From: Phenylobacterium sp.
Lineage (GTDB): Bacteria > Pseudomonadota > Alphaproteobacteria > Caulobacterales > Caulobacteraceae
Length of the DNA stretch: 56,385 bases
NCBI RefSeq assembly: GCF_013911965.1
Contig: NZ_JACESE010000024.1
Span: 1 to 56,385, forward strand
Direction of reading: 5' to 3'
A program made the translations under genes and the position numbers. Below, in pieces: positions 39,466 to 49,267 of this stretch (position 1 is its first letter; each line of letters starts with the position of its first letter). The notes beneath the pieces were generated by a model, which was given only the letters and a program-made list of their open reading frames with translations, did no database searches and was not told where the DNA came from.

Positions 39466-42045
39466 TCAGTTGGCCACGATGTTGACGATGCGGTCCTTGA
39501 CCACGATCACCTTGCGGATGGTCAGGCCCTCAAGGCGCCGCGCGATCTCCGGATCGTCAAGCACCAACTTCTCCACATCGGCCGGCTCGGCGCCGGCGGG
39601 CGCGCTGATCTCGCCGCGGCGCTTGCCGTTGACCTGCACCGGCAGGAGCTTGACGGCGTCCTCGGCCAGCGCCGGGTCGTAGTCCGGCCAGGGGGCCACA
39701 GCCACCAGGCCCTCGCCGCCGATGCGGGCCCAGCACTCCTCGGCCAGGTGCGGCGTGAAGGGGGCGACCAGGCGGGCGAAGACGGACAGGGCCTCGGTGC
39801 GCGCGGCCAGCAGGCCGGGGCTGGCCCCCTGCGCCGGATGGGCCTTGAGCACGTTCAGGAACTCGTAAAGGCGCGCGATGCCCGAGTTGAAGCGGAAGGA
39901 GTCCACCGCCTCGGTCATCGCCTTGACCAGCCGGTGCGCGGCGCGGCGCAGCTCGGCCGCCTGCGCGTCCGGCTCGGCCGGCGGGACGGCGGCGGGCTGG
40001 CTGTCGAACTCGGCCCAGACGCGGTTGACGAAACGCCAGGCGCCCTCGACGCCGGCCGTCGACCACTGGGTGTCCCGCTCGGGCGGACTGTCGGACAGGA
40101 CGAACAGGCGCGCGGCGTCGACGCCGTAGACCTCGAAGATCTCTTCCGGGGCCACGGTGTTCTTCTTGGACTTCGACATCTTTTCGACGTCGCCGATCAC
40201 CACCGGCTCGCCGGTCTCGATCAGGACGGCGCGGCGGGTGTTCCCGCTCGTCTCGATCTCGACGGCGTTCGGCTCCAGCCATTCGCCCGACTGGCGGCGA
40301 TAGGTCTCGTGAGTGACCATGCCCTGGGTGAACAGGCCGGCGAAGGGCTCCTTCACCGACAGCATGCCCTCGTCGGCGAGGGCCCGGGTGACGAACCGGG
40401 CGTAGAGCAGGTGCAGGACCGCGTGCTCGATGCCGCCGACATACTGGTCCACCGGCAGCCAGTAGTCGGCCGCCGCCTTGTCGATGGGCGCCTCTGCGGT
40501 CGGGTCGGTGAAGCGGGCGAAGTACCAGGACGAGTCCACGAAAGTGTCGAGCGTGTCGGTCTCGCGCGTCGCTGGCCCGCCGCAGGACGGGCAGTCCACA
40601 TGCTTCCAGGTGGGATGGCGGTCCAGCGCATTGCCCGGCTTGCCGAACTCCAGGTCGTCGGGCAGGGCGACGGGCAGCTGGTCCTTGGGAACCGGCACGA
40701 CGCCGCACTTGGCGCAGTGGATGACCGGCACCGGGCAGCCCCAGCCGCGCTGGCGGGCCACGCCCCAGTCGCGCAGGCGATAGACGGTCGCGCCTTCGCC
40801 CAGGCCGGCTTCCTCGACCCTGGCCACCGCTGCGGCCTTGGCGGCCGGCACGTCCAGCCCGTCCAGGAAGGCGGAGTTGAAGATGGTCCCGGGCCCCGTA
40901 TAGGCCTCGTCGCCGATGGTCACGCTCGCCGGATCCTCGCCCGGCGGCAGGACCACGGGCCGCACCGGCAGGCCGTACTTGCGGGCGAAGTCCAGGTCGC
41001 GCTGGTCGTGGGCCGGGCAGGCGAAGATGGCGCCCGTGCCGTAGTCCATCAGGATGAAGTTCGCGATCCAGACCGGCAGCTTCCAGTCGGGGTTGAACGG
41101 ATGGCGGACGAAGAGGCCGGTCTCATAGCCGATCTTCTCGGCCGTCTCGATCTCGGCCTCGCTCGCCCCGCCCTTGCGGCACTGGGCGATGAAGTCGGCC
41201 ACCTTCGGGTCGGCGGCCGCCAGCTGCTCGGCCAGGGGATGGTCGGGGGCGATGCCGACGAAGCTTGCGCCGTACAGGGTGTCGGGCCGGGTGGTGTAGA
41301 CCTGCAGACCGTCCTCGAAGCCGGCGGGCGCGGCCTCGGCCCAGGGGAAGCGGAACTTCAGGCCCTGGGAGCGGCCGATCCAGTTCTCCTGCATCAGCCG
41401 GACCTTCTCCGGCCAGCGGTCCAGCGTCTTCAGCCCCTCGATCAGGTCGTCGGCATAGTCGGTGATGCGCATGAACCACTGGTTCAGCTTGCGCTTCTCC
41501 ACCACCGCGCCGGAGCGCCAGCCGCGGCCGTCGACCACCTGCTCGTTGGCCAGGACCGTCTGGTCCACCGGGTCCCAGTTGACCACGCCCTCGCGGCGAT
41601 AGACCAGGCCGCGCTCGTACAGGTCCAGGAACCAGGCCTGCTGCTTGCCGTAATAGTCGACGTCGCAGGTGGCGAACTCGCGGCTCCAGTCGATGGACAG
41701 GCCCAGCTGCTTCAGCTCGTCGCGCATGCGCGCGATGTTGTCGTAGGTCCAGCCGCGCGGATCGACGCCGCGCTCCATGGCGGCGTTCTCGGCGGGCAGG
41801 CCGAAGGCGTCCCAGCCCATGGGATGGAGGACGTTGAAGCCGCGCGCCCGCTTGAAGCGCGCCACCACGTCGCCCAGGGCGTAGTTGCGCACATGGCCCA
41901 TGTGGAGCCGCCCCGACGGATAGGGGAACATCTCCAGCACGTAGTATTTGGGCTGGCCGGGCTTGATCTCGGCCTTGAAGACGTCGGCCTTGGTCCAGGC
42001 CTCACGCCATTTGGGCTCGACGTCCTTGGGATTGTAGCGCGCCAT
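39466..42045 (-). CDS. leuS: Leucyl-tRNA synthetase
   Basis: An 859-residue class I synthetase. It has the HIGH-type motif [13 protein letters not shown] near 48, the zinc-finger-like segment [11 protein letters not shown] with [20 protein letters not shown] (split here), an editing domain between about 225 and 420, and the KMSKSKKN loop near 625. It charges tRNA-Leu. Its length is normal. It is the first gene of the leuS-lptE-holA set; the 119-base upstream spacer contains no other gene. Confidence 0.97.
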   Translation of the reverse strand: MARYNPKDVEPKWREAWTKADVFKAEIKPGQPKYYVLEMFPYPSGRLHMGHVRNYALGDVVARFKRARGFNVLHPMGWDAFGLPAENAAMERGVDPRGWTYDNIARMRDELKQLGLSIDWSREFATCDVDYYGKQQAWFLDLYERGLVYRREGVVNWDPVDQTVLANEQVVDGRGWRSGAVVEKRKLNQWFMRITDYADDLIEGLKTLDRWPEKVRLMQENWIGRSQGLKFRFPWAEAAPAGFEDGLQVYTTRPDTLYGASFVGIAPDHPLAEQLAAADPKVADFIAQCRKGGASEAEIETAEKIGYETGLFVRHPFNPDWKLPVWIANFILMDYGTGAIFACPAHDQRDLDFARKYGLPVRPVVLPPGEDPASVTIGDEAYTGPGTIFNSAFLDGLDVPAAKAAAVARVEEAGLGEGATVYRLRDWGVARQRGWGCPVPVIHCAKCGVVPVPKDQLPVALPDDLEFGKPGNALDRHPTWKHVDCPSCGGPATRETDTLDTFVDSSWYFARFTDPTAEAPIDKAAADYWLPVDQYVGGIEHAVLHLLYARFVTRALADEGMLSVKEPFAGLFTQGMVTHETYRRQSGEWLEPNAVEIETSGNTRRAVLIETGEPVVIGDVEKMSKSKKNTVAPEEIFEVYGVDAARLFVLSDSPPERDTQWSTAGVEGAWRFVNRVWAEFDSQPAAVPPAEPDAQAAELRRAAHRLVKAMTEAVDSFRFNSGIARLYEFLNVLKAHPAQGASPGLLAARTEALSVFARLVAPFTPHLAEECWARIGGEGLVAVAPWPDYDPALAEDAVKLLPVQVNGKRRGEISAPAGAEPADVEKLVLDDPEIARRLEGLTIRKVIVVKDRIVNIVAN

Positions 42046-42164
42046 CGGGGGCTGCCTTCGGGGTCTTCAGATCGGAACGGGAAGACCGGCGAATCCCTTC
42101 GGACGCGCCGGTCGCGAATGAGACGGCGCGTTCGGAGGAGCGAGGCTGAACGCGCCCCGGGGCG

Positions 42165-42650
42165 TCAGCCCCGGATGTTCGAAAGTCGAAGCTGGCGGGC
42201 CCGGGTCAGGATGGCGTTTTCGATGTCCACCTCGGTCTGGCCGGCGGCGGGCGCATCGACCCAGCCGCCCTCGGGGCCGCGGACCTGCTTGAAGATGGAC
42301 ACGTTCAGGCCATCGGCCCGCAGGCGCGCATCCAGGATGTAGACGGTCGCCTTGAAGCGCTCGTCCGGCTTTTCCGGATTCACGTACCAGTCGGTGATGA
42401 TGATGCCGCCGTACGGATCGGCCGAGGCCAGCGGCATGAAGGACAGGGTGTCGAGGCTGGCGCGCCACAGATAGCCGTTCACCGCGATGGCGGCGGCGTC
42501 GGCGGCCGCCGGCTCGTCGCCGCCCCGGCCGAACAGGCGGAAACCGTCGCCGTCGTCGCCGCGCGAGGCGCAGGCGGTCAGCGAGAAAAGGCCAAGGGCC
42601 AGGACGACGGAAGAGGTGTTCCGAATCCAGGCTCCGCGCACAAACGGCAT
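42165..42650 (-). CDS. DUF3576-family lipoprotein
   Basis: A 161-residue protein with a signal sequence ending in the lipobox SLTAC (near residue 27), then an acidic linker and a domain with NGYLWRASLDTLSFMPL and GGIIITDWYVNP. This is the DUF3576 signature. Family function is unknown; its constant position upstream of leuS in alphaproteobacteria suggests an envelope role near LptE. The ATG at 42650 has GGAGG nine bases upstream; the ATG two codons earlier would be too close (three bases). Confidence 0.88.
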   Translation of the reverse strand: MPFVRGAWIRNTSSVVLALGLFSLTACASRGDDGDGFRLFGRGGDEPAAADAAAIAVNGYLWRASLDTLSFMPLASADPYGGIIITDWYVNPEKPDERFKATVYILDARLRADGLNVSIFKQVRGPEGGWVDAPAAGQTEVDIENAILTRARQLRLSNIRG

Positions 42651-42918
42651 ATTCATCCGCCTCCAGTGATAGTTTCCGCGTCGTGATCGCGCCGCGGCGC
42701 CGCCCCGCGCCCGGCCCTCTATAACAACGACAGCACAGGCGCCAAACAGGAATCACGTGGCGGCGGCGCCACAGAAAGCGGCCATCTTGTCCACAGGGCC
42801 GGGAGACTCGCATCCCGCAGTTGACCGGCCGCGTTGGGGGCATCTAATCGGTCCGACGGTCAAGACCGGCGATCTGCCGGAGGCGACCTGGGGCGCAGGG
42901 GGCCCTTTGACGGTGAAG

Positions 42919-43287
42919 ATGTCCAAGCGGACGGTGGCGTTTGTTGCGTTTTCGGCGGCCCTTCTGGGCGCGGCCGGCGCGCATGCGCAGACCAAGGCGA
43001 AGGACATGGACTTCACCGTCCGCAGCGAAGCCCTGCCTCAGGGGGGAAAGACCCTGAAGTGGGACATGCAGAACGGCCGGTGGGGCGTCACGCTCGACCT
43101 TGATCAGCCCTCCGGCCGTGATGTGCAGCTGAACGACGTCCAGGCCGGCGCCTATTTCCGCGTCACGCCCAGCCTTCGCGTCGGCGGCGCGGTGGCCCTG
43201 GGCGAGAAGGAAGAGCCGGCCTTCAAGAAGACCCAGCCGACCGAGTCCACCCCGCGCGTCCGGCTCGAAACCGCCCTCCGCTTCTAA
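42919..43287 (+). CDS. ntrZ: NtrZ-like periplasmic protein
   Basis: A 122-residue protein with a signal peptide (about 22 residues, AAGAHAQ cleavage). The mature part has DMDFTVRSEAL, GKTLKWDMQNGRWGVTLDL and TPRVRLETALRF. I recognise these as the NtrZ family, described in Caulobacter as a periplasmic inhibitor of the NtrY sensor kinase. The start is uncertain: GTG at 42913 has AGGGGG at 10 bases, while ATG at 42919 gives MSKRTVAF. A much longer frame (from 42757) has no signal-like content before that. Its stop overlaps the convergent gene by four bases. Confidence 0.8.
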   Translation: MSKRTVAFVAFSAALLGAAGAHAQTKAKDMDFTVRSEALPQGGKTLKWDMQNGRWGVTLDLDQPSGRDVQLNDVQAGAYFRVTPSLRVGGAVALGEKEEPAFKKTQPTESTPRVRLETALRF

Positions 43288-43907
43288 ATCCTTCCGGGCG
43301 CCAGCCCCTCCACCGCCGCCAGACCGACCGCGCCCGAGGCCAGCAGCCTGCGGGCGTTTTTCATGTTCACCCCGCCCAGGGCGTAGACCGGCCCGCCGGC
43401 GGCGCGGACCAGGCGGGCGAAGCGCAGCGCCCCCAGGGGCGGGCCGGCGCTGGCCGAGCGGCTGGGGAAGACCGCCGAGACCACGACCGCATCCGCGCCG
43501 GCCGCCAGGGCCCGCCGCGCGGCCGGCAGGGAATGGGCCGCGGCCGTGATGATCCAGCCGGGGCGCGCCCGCCGGAGCGGCCCCGCCCGAGGGGCCAGCC
43601 GCTCGGGCAGATGGACGCCGTCGGCCCCGACGGCTCGCGCCAGGGCGGCGTCAGCCCCGATCAGCAGCCGGACGCCGCGCCGGGCGGTCAGGGTCCGCAG
43701 CTCGCGCGCGATCTTCGGCGCCTCCGCCGCCCCGAAGGCGCGGTAGACCACGGCCGAACCCGTGGGCAGGGCGGCGGCGGCGGCCATGGGATCGGGCGTG
43801 CGGGCCGGATCGGTGAAGAGGAGCAGGGGCGGCAGGGGGTTTTGCGCGGCCGCGCGGCGGCTTAAGGACCAGGCGGTCCGCGAAAGATCCCAGAAGCTGT
43901 CGCCCAT
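43284..43907 (-). CDS. Thiamine-phosphate-synthase-like (ThiE/TenI) protein
   Basis: A 207-residue TIM-barrel protein: LLLFTDPARTPDP, LLIGADAALARAVGADGVHL, AAAHSLPAARRALAAGADAV and VYALGGVNMKNARRL. These are ThiE/TenI signatures. The thiamine genes are absent nearby, and the spacing of the diphosphate residues differs from canonical ThiE, so it could be TenI-like or a paralogue. The start ATG shares the tetranucleotide CATG with the divergent yggS start. A start further inside would cut the LFTDP strand. Confidence 0.8.
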   Translation of the reverse strand: MGDSFWDLSRTAWSLSRRAAAQNPLPPLLLFTDPARTPDPMAAAAALPTGSAVVYRAFGAAEAPKIARELRTLTARRGVRLLIGADAALARAVGADGVHLPERLAPRAGPLRRARPGWIITAAAHSLPAARRALAAGADAVVVSAVFPSRSASAGPPLGALRFARLVRAAGGPVYALGGVNMKNARRLLASGAVGLAAVEGLAPGRI

Positions 43908-44586
43908 GAGCCTGCCTGAATCCCCCTTCGATCCCGCCGCCGCCCGCGCCGAGGTTCTGGCCCGCATCGCCGCGGCGGCGCGGGCGTGCGGCCGAGACCC
44001 GGCCGATGTGACCCTGGTGGCGGTGTCGAAGCAACAGCCCTGGGACCGTGTGGCGCCCGTGCTGGCCGCCGGCCAGACCGTCTTCGGCGAGAACCGCGTG
44101 CAGGAGGCCATGGAGCGATGGGCCGATCGGCGAGGCGAGATCGAGCTTCGCCTGATCGGACCGCTGCAGACCAACAAGGCCCGGGAGGCGGTCGCCTTCT
44201 TCGACGTGATCGAGAGCCTCGACCGGGACAGGCTGGCCCGCGCGCTGGCGCAAGAGGCGCAGAAGGCCGGCCGCTGCCCGCGCCTCTATGTGCAGGTGAA
44301 CACCGGCGAGGAAGAGCAGAAGGCCGGCGTCGTCCCGACGGAGGCCGACGCCTTCATCGCCGCCTGCCGGGACGCCTACGGCCTGGCGGTCGAGGGTCTG
44401 ATGTGCATCCCGCCGGCCGAGGAGCCGCCGGGCCCGCATTTCGCCCTTCTGGCCAGGATCGCGGCGCGGAACGGCGTGGCGAAGCTCTCCATGGGCATGA
44501 GCGGCGACTTCGAGACCGCGGTGCGCTTCGGCGCCACCAGCGTCCGCGTCGGCTCCGCCCTCTTCGGCGAACGCGCGAAGGCCTGA
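43906..44586 (+). CDS. yggS: YggS-family pyridoxal phosphate homeostasis protein
   Basis: A 226-residue alanine-racemase-fold protein binding PLP on Lys in LVAVSKQQPW. It has FGENRVQEA, LIGPLQTNK, VNTGEEEQKAG, LSMGMSGDFE and VRVGSALFG. Known members (PLPBP) buffer PLP rather than catalyse a reaction. Only the two-base offset separates its start from the divergent gene's start, so the promoter must lie within that gene. It converges on the GH15 gene (10 bases between ends). Confidence 0.93.
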   Translation: MSLPESPFDPAAARAEVLARIAAAARACGRDPADVTLVAVSKQQPWDRVAPVLAAGQTVFGENRVQEAMERWADRRGEIELRLIGPLQTNKAREAVAFFDVIESLDRDRLARALAQEAQKAGRCPRLYVQVNTGEEEQKAGVVPTEADAFIAACRDAYGLAVEGLMCIPPAEEPPGPHFALLARIAARNGVAKLSMGMSGDFETAVRFGATSVRVGSALFGERAKA

Positions 44587-44596
44587 GCCCGCCCGC

Positions 44597-46393
44597 CTAC
44601 CGCACCGCCGCCCAGGGCTTGGACAGCAGGGTGGCGCAGTTGATCAGGCCGACCAGGGAGTAGGTCTGGGGGTAGTTGCCCCACAGTTCGTTCCCGTCGA
44701 AGGAGATGTCCTCCGACAGCAGGCCCGCGGCCGTGCGGCGTGTCAGCATCTCCTCGAAGAGATCGCGCGCCTCGTCGCCCCGGCCCGACAGGTGCAGGGC
44801 CTCGATGAGCCAGAAGGTGCAGATGTTGAAGGCCGTCTTCGGCTCCCCGAAGTCGTCGGGAATGGCGTAGCGCAGCATGTAGGGCCCGCGGCGCAGGCCC
44901 TTCTCCACCGCCTCGATGGTGGCCTTCATGCGCGGGTCGCTGGCCGGGACGAAGCGGACGTCCACCAGCTGCAGCAGGCTGGCGTCCAGCTCCTCGCCGT
45001 CGAAGGTGGCGGCGAAACGGCCGAGCTTTTCGTTATAGGCCCGGCTCTCGATGGTCTCGCGCATCTCCTGCGCCCGGTCGTTCCAGTACTTGGCGCGCTC
45101 CAGCAGGCCGAGCTGGACGGCGGCGTTGCCCAGGCGGTCGCAGGCCGCCCAGCACATCACCGCCGAATAGGTGTGGATCGCCTCGCGGCCGCGGAATTCC
45201 CACAGGCTGGCGTCGGGGGTGGCGTGCAGTTCGTAGGCCCGCTCGCCCACGGGCTCCAGCGCCCGGAAATCCTCCACCGTCGCCGGCCGCAGGAGGCGCT
45301 CGTCGAAGAAGGCCTGGACGGTGGACAGGATGATCTGGCCGTAGACGTCGTGTTGCAGGTGCTCGTGCGCCTGGTTGCCGATGCGCACCGGACCCATGCC
45401 GCGATAGCCGGGCAGGGCGTGGGCGATGCGCTCCACCAGGCCCGGCTCCAGGCCCACCCCGTAGACCGGCTGGACGTGGCCGCCCTTCTCCTTGTCCACC
45501 AGGTTGCGCAGATAGCCGAGATAGTTCTCCAGCATGTCGGCGGCGCCCAGCCGCGTCAGCGCCTGGACCACGTAATAGGCGTCGCGCAGCCAGCAGTAGC
45601 GGTAGTCCCAGTTGCGCCCGGACTCGGCATGCTCGGGAATGGAGGTGGTGAGCGCCGCGACGATGGCGCCGGTCTCCTCATAGGCGCAGAGCTTGAGGGT
45701 GATGGCGGCGCGGATCACCGCCTCCTGCCATTCCAGGGGCACCGACAGGGTGCGGACCCAGTTGCGCCAGTAGTCGCGCGTCTCGTTGAGCATCCGGCTG
45801 GTGGTGGCCGCCACGTCGGCGTCGAAGCCCTCGTCGGGGCCGAGGAACATGGCGATCGGCTCTTCCAGCCGGAACAGCCGCTCCTCGGTGATGTGGCTGA
45901 CCGGGCAGTTGGTGGTCAGCCGCATGGTGGCCGGCCCGCCCACATAGCGGATGTGGTTGGAGCCGGTGGTGCGCCTGGCGGGCGCCTCGCCCCAGTTGAC
46001 CGTCGGGCGCAGGCGGATGCGGATCCGCGGCGTGCCCGAGATCGGCCGCACCAGGCGGATAAAGGCGGTGGGCCGATAGACCCGGCCGAACTGCCGGTAG
46101 CGGGGGCAGAAGTCGAGGATCTCGAGCGTGTCGCCCTTCTTGTCGGTCAGTTCCGTGCGGACGATGGGCGTGTTGCGCAGGTAGGACTGGCGCACATGGG
46201 CCAGGTCCTCGGCCTCGATGGCCCACAGGCCCTGGACGTCCTCCGCGCCGGGGTCGCGGTCCGACAGCAGGGTGGAGAAGAAGGGATCGCCGTCGACCCG
46301 CGGCACGCAGCCCCAGACGATTCGGCCCTGCCGGTCGATCAGCCCGCTGGCGGCGCAGTTGCCGACGGGGAAGAGGTCGAGGTTCTGGATCAC
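44597..46393 (-). CDS. Glycoside hydrolase family 15 protein
   Basis: A 598-residue cytoplasmic protein. The N-terminal beta-rich domain (to about 230) begins IQNLDLFPVGNCAASGLID. The (alpha/alpha)6 barrel follows with GRNWDYRYCWLRDAYYVVQAL, containing the general-acid region. The second catalytic Glu is probably in LLSEDISFDGNELWGNYPQT. Members are glucoamylases or trehalases; the substrate is not decided here. The start is GTG with GGAGG about 7 bases upstream. It is divergent from pyruvate kinase, with 150 bases of promoter region between them. Confidence 0.9.
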   Translation of the reverse strand: MIQNLDLFPVGNCAASGLIDRQGRIVWGCVPRVDGDPFFSTLLSDRDPGAEDVQGLWAIEAEDLAHVRQSYLRNTPIVRTELTDKKGDTLEILDFCPRYRQFGRVYRPTAFIRLVRPISGTPRIRIRLRPTVNWGEAPARRTTGSNHIRYVGGPATMRLTTNCPVSHITEERLFRLEEPIAMFLGPDEGFDADVAATTSRMLNETRDYWRNWVRTLSVPLEWQEAVIRAAITLKLCAYEETGAIVAALTTSIPEHAESGRNWDYRYCWLRDAYYVVQALTRLGAADMLENYLGYLRNLVDKEKGGHVQPVYGVGLEPGLVERIAHALPGYRGMGPVRIGNQAHEHLQHDVYGQIILSTVQAFFDERLLRPATVEDFRALEPVGERAYELHATPDASLWEFRGREAIHTYSAVMCWAACDRLGNAAVQLGLLERAKYWNDRAQEMRETIESRAYNEKLGRFAATFDGEELDASLLQLVDVRFVPASDPRMKATIEAVEKGLRRGPYMLRYAIPDDFGEPKTAFNICTFWLIEALHLSGRGDEARDLFEEMLTRRTAAGLLSEDISFDGNELWGNYPQTYSLVGLINCATLLSKPWAAVR

Positions 46394-46543
46394 AAGGCGC
46401 CTCCGGCCCCGCCGGCTTGCCGCGTCGGCCGGGTCCCTTTTTACGATGGCTTCGGATGCGGTTTGGTAAGCTGCGTTTCGACCGCCGCCAAGGCGACATC
46501 CGGTCATCGGACGTTCGGCCGCACAGTTAGGAACAGAGCCCCC

Positions 46544-47965
46544 ATGATCCGCAACCGTCGCGCCCGGATTGTGGCGACCCTGGGCCCCGCCAGCCGCGAT
46601 CCGTCCAAGGTGGAGGCGCTCGCCCGCGCCGGCGCCGATGTCTTCCGCGTCAATTTCAGCCACGGGACCCACGCCGACCACGCCCGCGCCATCGCCACCG
46701 TGCGGGGCGCGGAGGCCGCCGTCGGTCGGCCGCTGGCCGTCCTGGCCGACCTGCAGGGGCCCAAGCTGAGGCTCGGCCGGTTCGCCGACGACCAGGTGCG
46801 CATCCGGCCCGGACAGACCTTCCGCATCGACCTCGACCCCACGCCGGGGGACGCTTCGCGCGTCTGCGCGCCCCATCCGGAGGTGCTGGCGGCGGTGAAG
46901 CCGGGCGCGGAGATCCTCATCGACGACGGCCGCGTGCGCCTGCGCGTCCTGCGCCACGGCCCCGACTTCGCCGAGACCGAGGTCACGGTCGGAGAGACCC
47001 TGTCCAACCACAAGGGCCTCAACCTGCCGGGCCATCCGATCCCCATTCCGGCGCTGACGGACAAGGACCGCAAGGACCTGGCCTTCGCCCTGGATCAGGG
47101 CGTCGACTGGGTGGCGCTCTCCTTCGTCCAGCGGGCCGCCGACATGGCCGAGCTGCGCCAGCTGGTGCAGGGCCGCGCCGCCGTCCTGGCCAAGATCGAG
47201 AAGCCGGCCGCGCTGGAGGCGCTGGACGAGATCCTCGACCTCTGCGACGCGGTCATGGTGGCGCGCGGCGACCTGGGCGTAGAGCTGGCGCCGGAGGACG
47301 TGCCGGTGGTGCAGAAGCGGCTGATCCGCGCCTGCCGACTGCGCGGCCTGCCGGTGATCGTCGCCACCCAGATGCTGGAGTCCATGACCTCGGCGCCGAC
47401 GCCCACCCGGGCGGAGGCCTCCGACGTGGCCGGGGCGGTCTATGAGGGCGCCGACGCCCTGATGCTGTCGGCCGAGACCGCGGCGGGCCAGTTCCCGCTG
47501 GAGGCGGTGACCATCATGAACCGCATCATCGAGCGGGTGGAGCGCGATCCCCGCTGGCCCGAGCTGATGGACGCCGAGTTCCCGCTGGAGGACGACGACG
47601 CCGACGCCCTGGTGGCGGCCGCCGCCCGCGCGGCCGAGCGCTCGGCCATCGCCTGTCTGGCGAGCTTCACCACCACCGGCCAGACGGCGCTGAGGCTCGC
47701 CCGCGAGCGGCCCCTGCAGCCGGCCCTGGCGCTGACGCCGCATCTGGGCGTCGCCCGCCGCCTCGCGCTCACCTGGGGCGTCGAGGCCCGGGTGGTCGAA
47801 CAGCCGACGGATTCGGAATCGCTCGCCAAGGTCGCCACCGACGCGGCCCTCGACCTGGGCCTCGCCCCGCCCGGCCAGCGCATCCTGATCCTCGCCGGCC
47901 TGCCCATGGGTTCGCCGGGCGCGGCCAACATCCTGCGCCTGGCCCACACGCCCCGGCGGCGTTGA
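46544..47965 (+). CDS. pyk: Pyruvate kinase
   Basis: A 473-residue enzyme: KIVATLGPAS-like start (ARIVATLGPASRD), FRVNFSHGT, LADLQGPKLRLG, the active-site AKIEKPAALEALDEI, VMVARGDLGVELAP and ATQMLESM. It makes pyruvate and ATP from PEP, completing the route fed by the Entner-Doudoroff genes in this window. The C-terminal domain after about 340 is the usual allosteric domain. It ends 9 bases before the convergent mtaB stop. Confidence 0.96.
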   Translation: MIRNRRARIVATLGPASRDPSKVEALARAGADVFRVNFSHGTHADHARAIATVRGAEAAVGRPLAVLADLQGPKLRLGRFADDQVRIRPGQTFRIDLDPTPGDASRVCAPHPEVLAAVKPGAEILIDDGRVRLRVLRHGPDFAETEVTVGETLSNHKGLNLPGHPIPIPALTDKDRKDLAFALDQGVDWVALSFVQRAADMAELRQLVQGRAAVLAKIEKPAALEALDEILDLCDAVMVARGDLGVELAPEDVPVVQKRLIRACRLRGLPVIVATQMLESMTSAPTPTRAEASDVAGAVYEGADALMLSAETAAGQFPLEAVTIMNRIIERVERDPRWPELMDAEFPLEDDDADALVAAAARAAERSAIACLASFTTTGQTALRLARERPLQPALALTPHLGVARRLALTWGVEARVVEQPTDSESLAKVATDAALDLGLAPPGQRILILAGLPMGSPGAANILRLAHTPRRR

Positions 47966-47974
47966 GGGCGGCGG

Positions 47975-49267
47975 CTATTCCGCCGCCAGCAGGGCCGGAG
48001 TCACCGCGCGGGCCTTGCCCTCGGCGTGCCCGACGATGGAGAGCGGCGTGATCTGGCCGACCTGCGCCTCGCCCTCGAAGGCGATCTCGGTGAAGTCCGG
48101 CGCGCGGGCGAGGCCCGGCCGCTCGACCAGAGCGTCGAGGGTGCGGCCCACCTGACGCGCCAGATGCCGGTCGAGGGCGGCCTCGCCGGCCTGGCGGAGC
48201 GCCGCGGCGCGGGCCTTCACGACGCTGCGCGGCAGCTGCGGCATGCGCGCGGCCGGCGTGCCGGGCCTGGGGCTGAAGGGGAAGACGTGCAGGAAGGAGA
48301 GCCCCGCCTCCTCGACCAGCCTCAGCGTGTTGGCGAACATCTCGTCGGTCTCGGTGGGAAAGCCGGCGATCAGGTCGGCGCCGAAGGCTGTGTCCGGGCG
48401 CACGGCGCGCACCTCCTCCACCAGCCGCAGGGCGTCGGCCCGGCTGTGGCGGCGCTTCATGCGCTTGAGGATCATGTCGTCGCCCGCCTGCAGCGACAGG
48501 TGCAGATAGGGGGCGAGCCGTTCCTCCTCGGCGAACAGGCGCAGGAGGTCGCGGTCGATCTCCGCCGCGTCGATCGAGGACAGCCGCAGGCGCGGCAGGT
48601 CCGGGACGAGCTTCAGAATGCGCCCGACGAGCTGGCCCAGCGTCGGCTCGCCCGGCAGGTCGGCGCCCCAGCTGGTCACGTCGACCCCGGTCAGCACGAC
48701 CTCGCAATAGCCCTCGGCGGCCAGGCGGCGGACCTGCTCGACCACCTCGCCGGCCGGCGCCGAGCGGGAGTTCCCGCGGCCATAGGGGATGATGCAGAAG
48801 GTGCAGCGATGGTCGCAGCCGTTCTGGACCTCCACATAGGCCCGCGCCCGGTCCTTCAGCCCGTCGATCAGATGACCGGCGGTCTCGCGCACGCTCATGA
48901 TGTCGTTGACCCGGACCTTGCCCTCGGAAGGGCTGGCGGCCGGCCGCTCGGCATAGGCGCCGGCCGCGGATTTCTCGGCGTTGCCCAGGACGAGGTCGAC
49001 CTCGTCCATGGCGGCGAAGGCGGCGGGGTCGATCTGGGCCGCGCAGCCGGTGACGATCACCTTGGCGCCCGGCCGTTCGCGGCGGGCCTTTCGGATCGCC
49101 TGGCGGGCCTGGCGCACGGCCTCGTTCGTCACCGCGCAGGTGTTGAAGACGATGGCGTCGGACAGCCCGTCCTCCGCGGCGCGGGCCCGGATGACCTCGC
49201 TCTCATAGGCGTTCAGCCGGCACCCGAAGGTGACGATGTCGACGCCCTTGGGATCGGCCCCGCTCAC
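47975..49267 (-). CDS. mtaB: tRNA t6A37 methylthiotransferase
   Basis: A 430-residue radical-SAM methylthiotransferase. The N-terminal UPF0004 domain has FGCRLNAYE, FNTCAVTNEA and VTGCAAQ (three cluster cysteines). The radical-SAM core has CDHRCTFCIIPYGRG near 146. A short TRAM-like C-terminus follows. The CRLN variant and length fit MtaB (ms2t6A) better than MiaB or RimO. The GTG start overlaps the dapF stop by four bases (GTGA); the longer frame from 49336 lies within dapF and is rejected. Confidence 0.93.
   Translation of the reverse strand: MSGADPKGVDIVTFGCRLNAYESEVIRARAAEDGLSDAIVFNTCAVTNEAVRQARQAIRKARRERPGAKVIVTGCAAQIDPAAFAAMDEVDLVLGNAEKSAAGAYAERPAASPSEGKVRVNDIMSVRETAGHLIDGLKDRARAYVEVQNGCDHRCTFCIIPYGRGNSRSAPAGEVVEQVRRLAAEGYCEVVLTGVDVTSWGADLPGEPTLGQLVGRILKLVPDLPRLRLSSIDAAEIDRDLLRLFAEEERLAPYLHLSLQAGDDMILKRMKRRHSRADALRLVEEVRAVRPDTAFGADLIAGFPTETDEMFANTLRLVEEAGLSFLHVFPFSPRPGTPAARMPQLPRSVVKARAAALRQAGEAALDRHLARQVGRTLDALVERPGLARAPDFTEIAFEGEAQVGQITPLSIVGHAEGKARAVTPALLAAE

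Noticed and set aside
44792-46543. Long upstream extension of the pyruvate kinase frame
   Set aside because: It is antisense to the GH15 gene. The pyruvate kinase family begins at the ATG at 46544.
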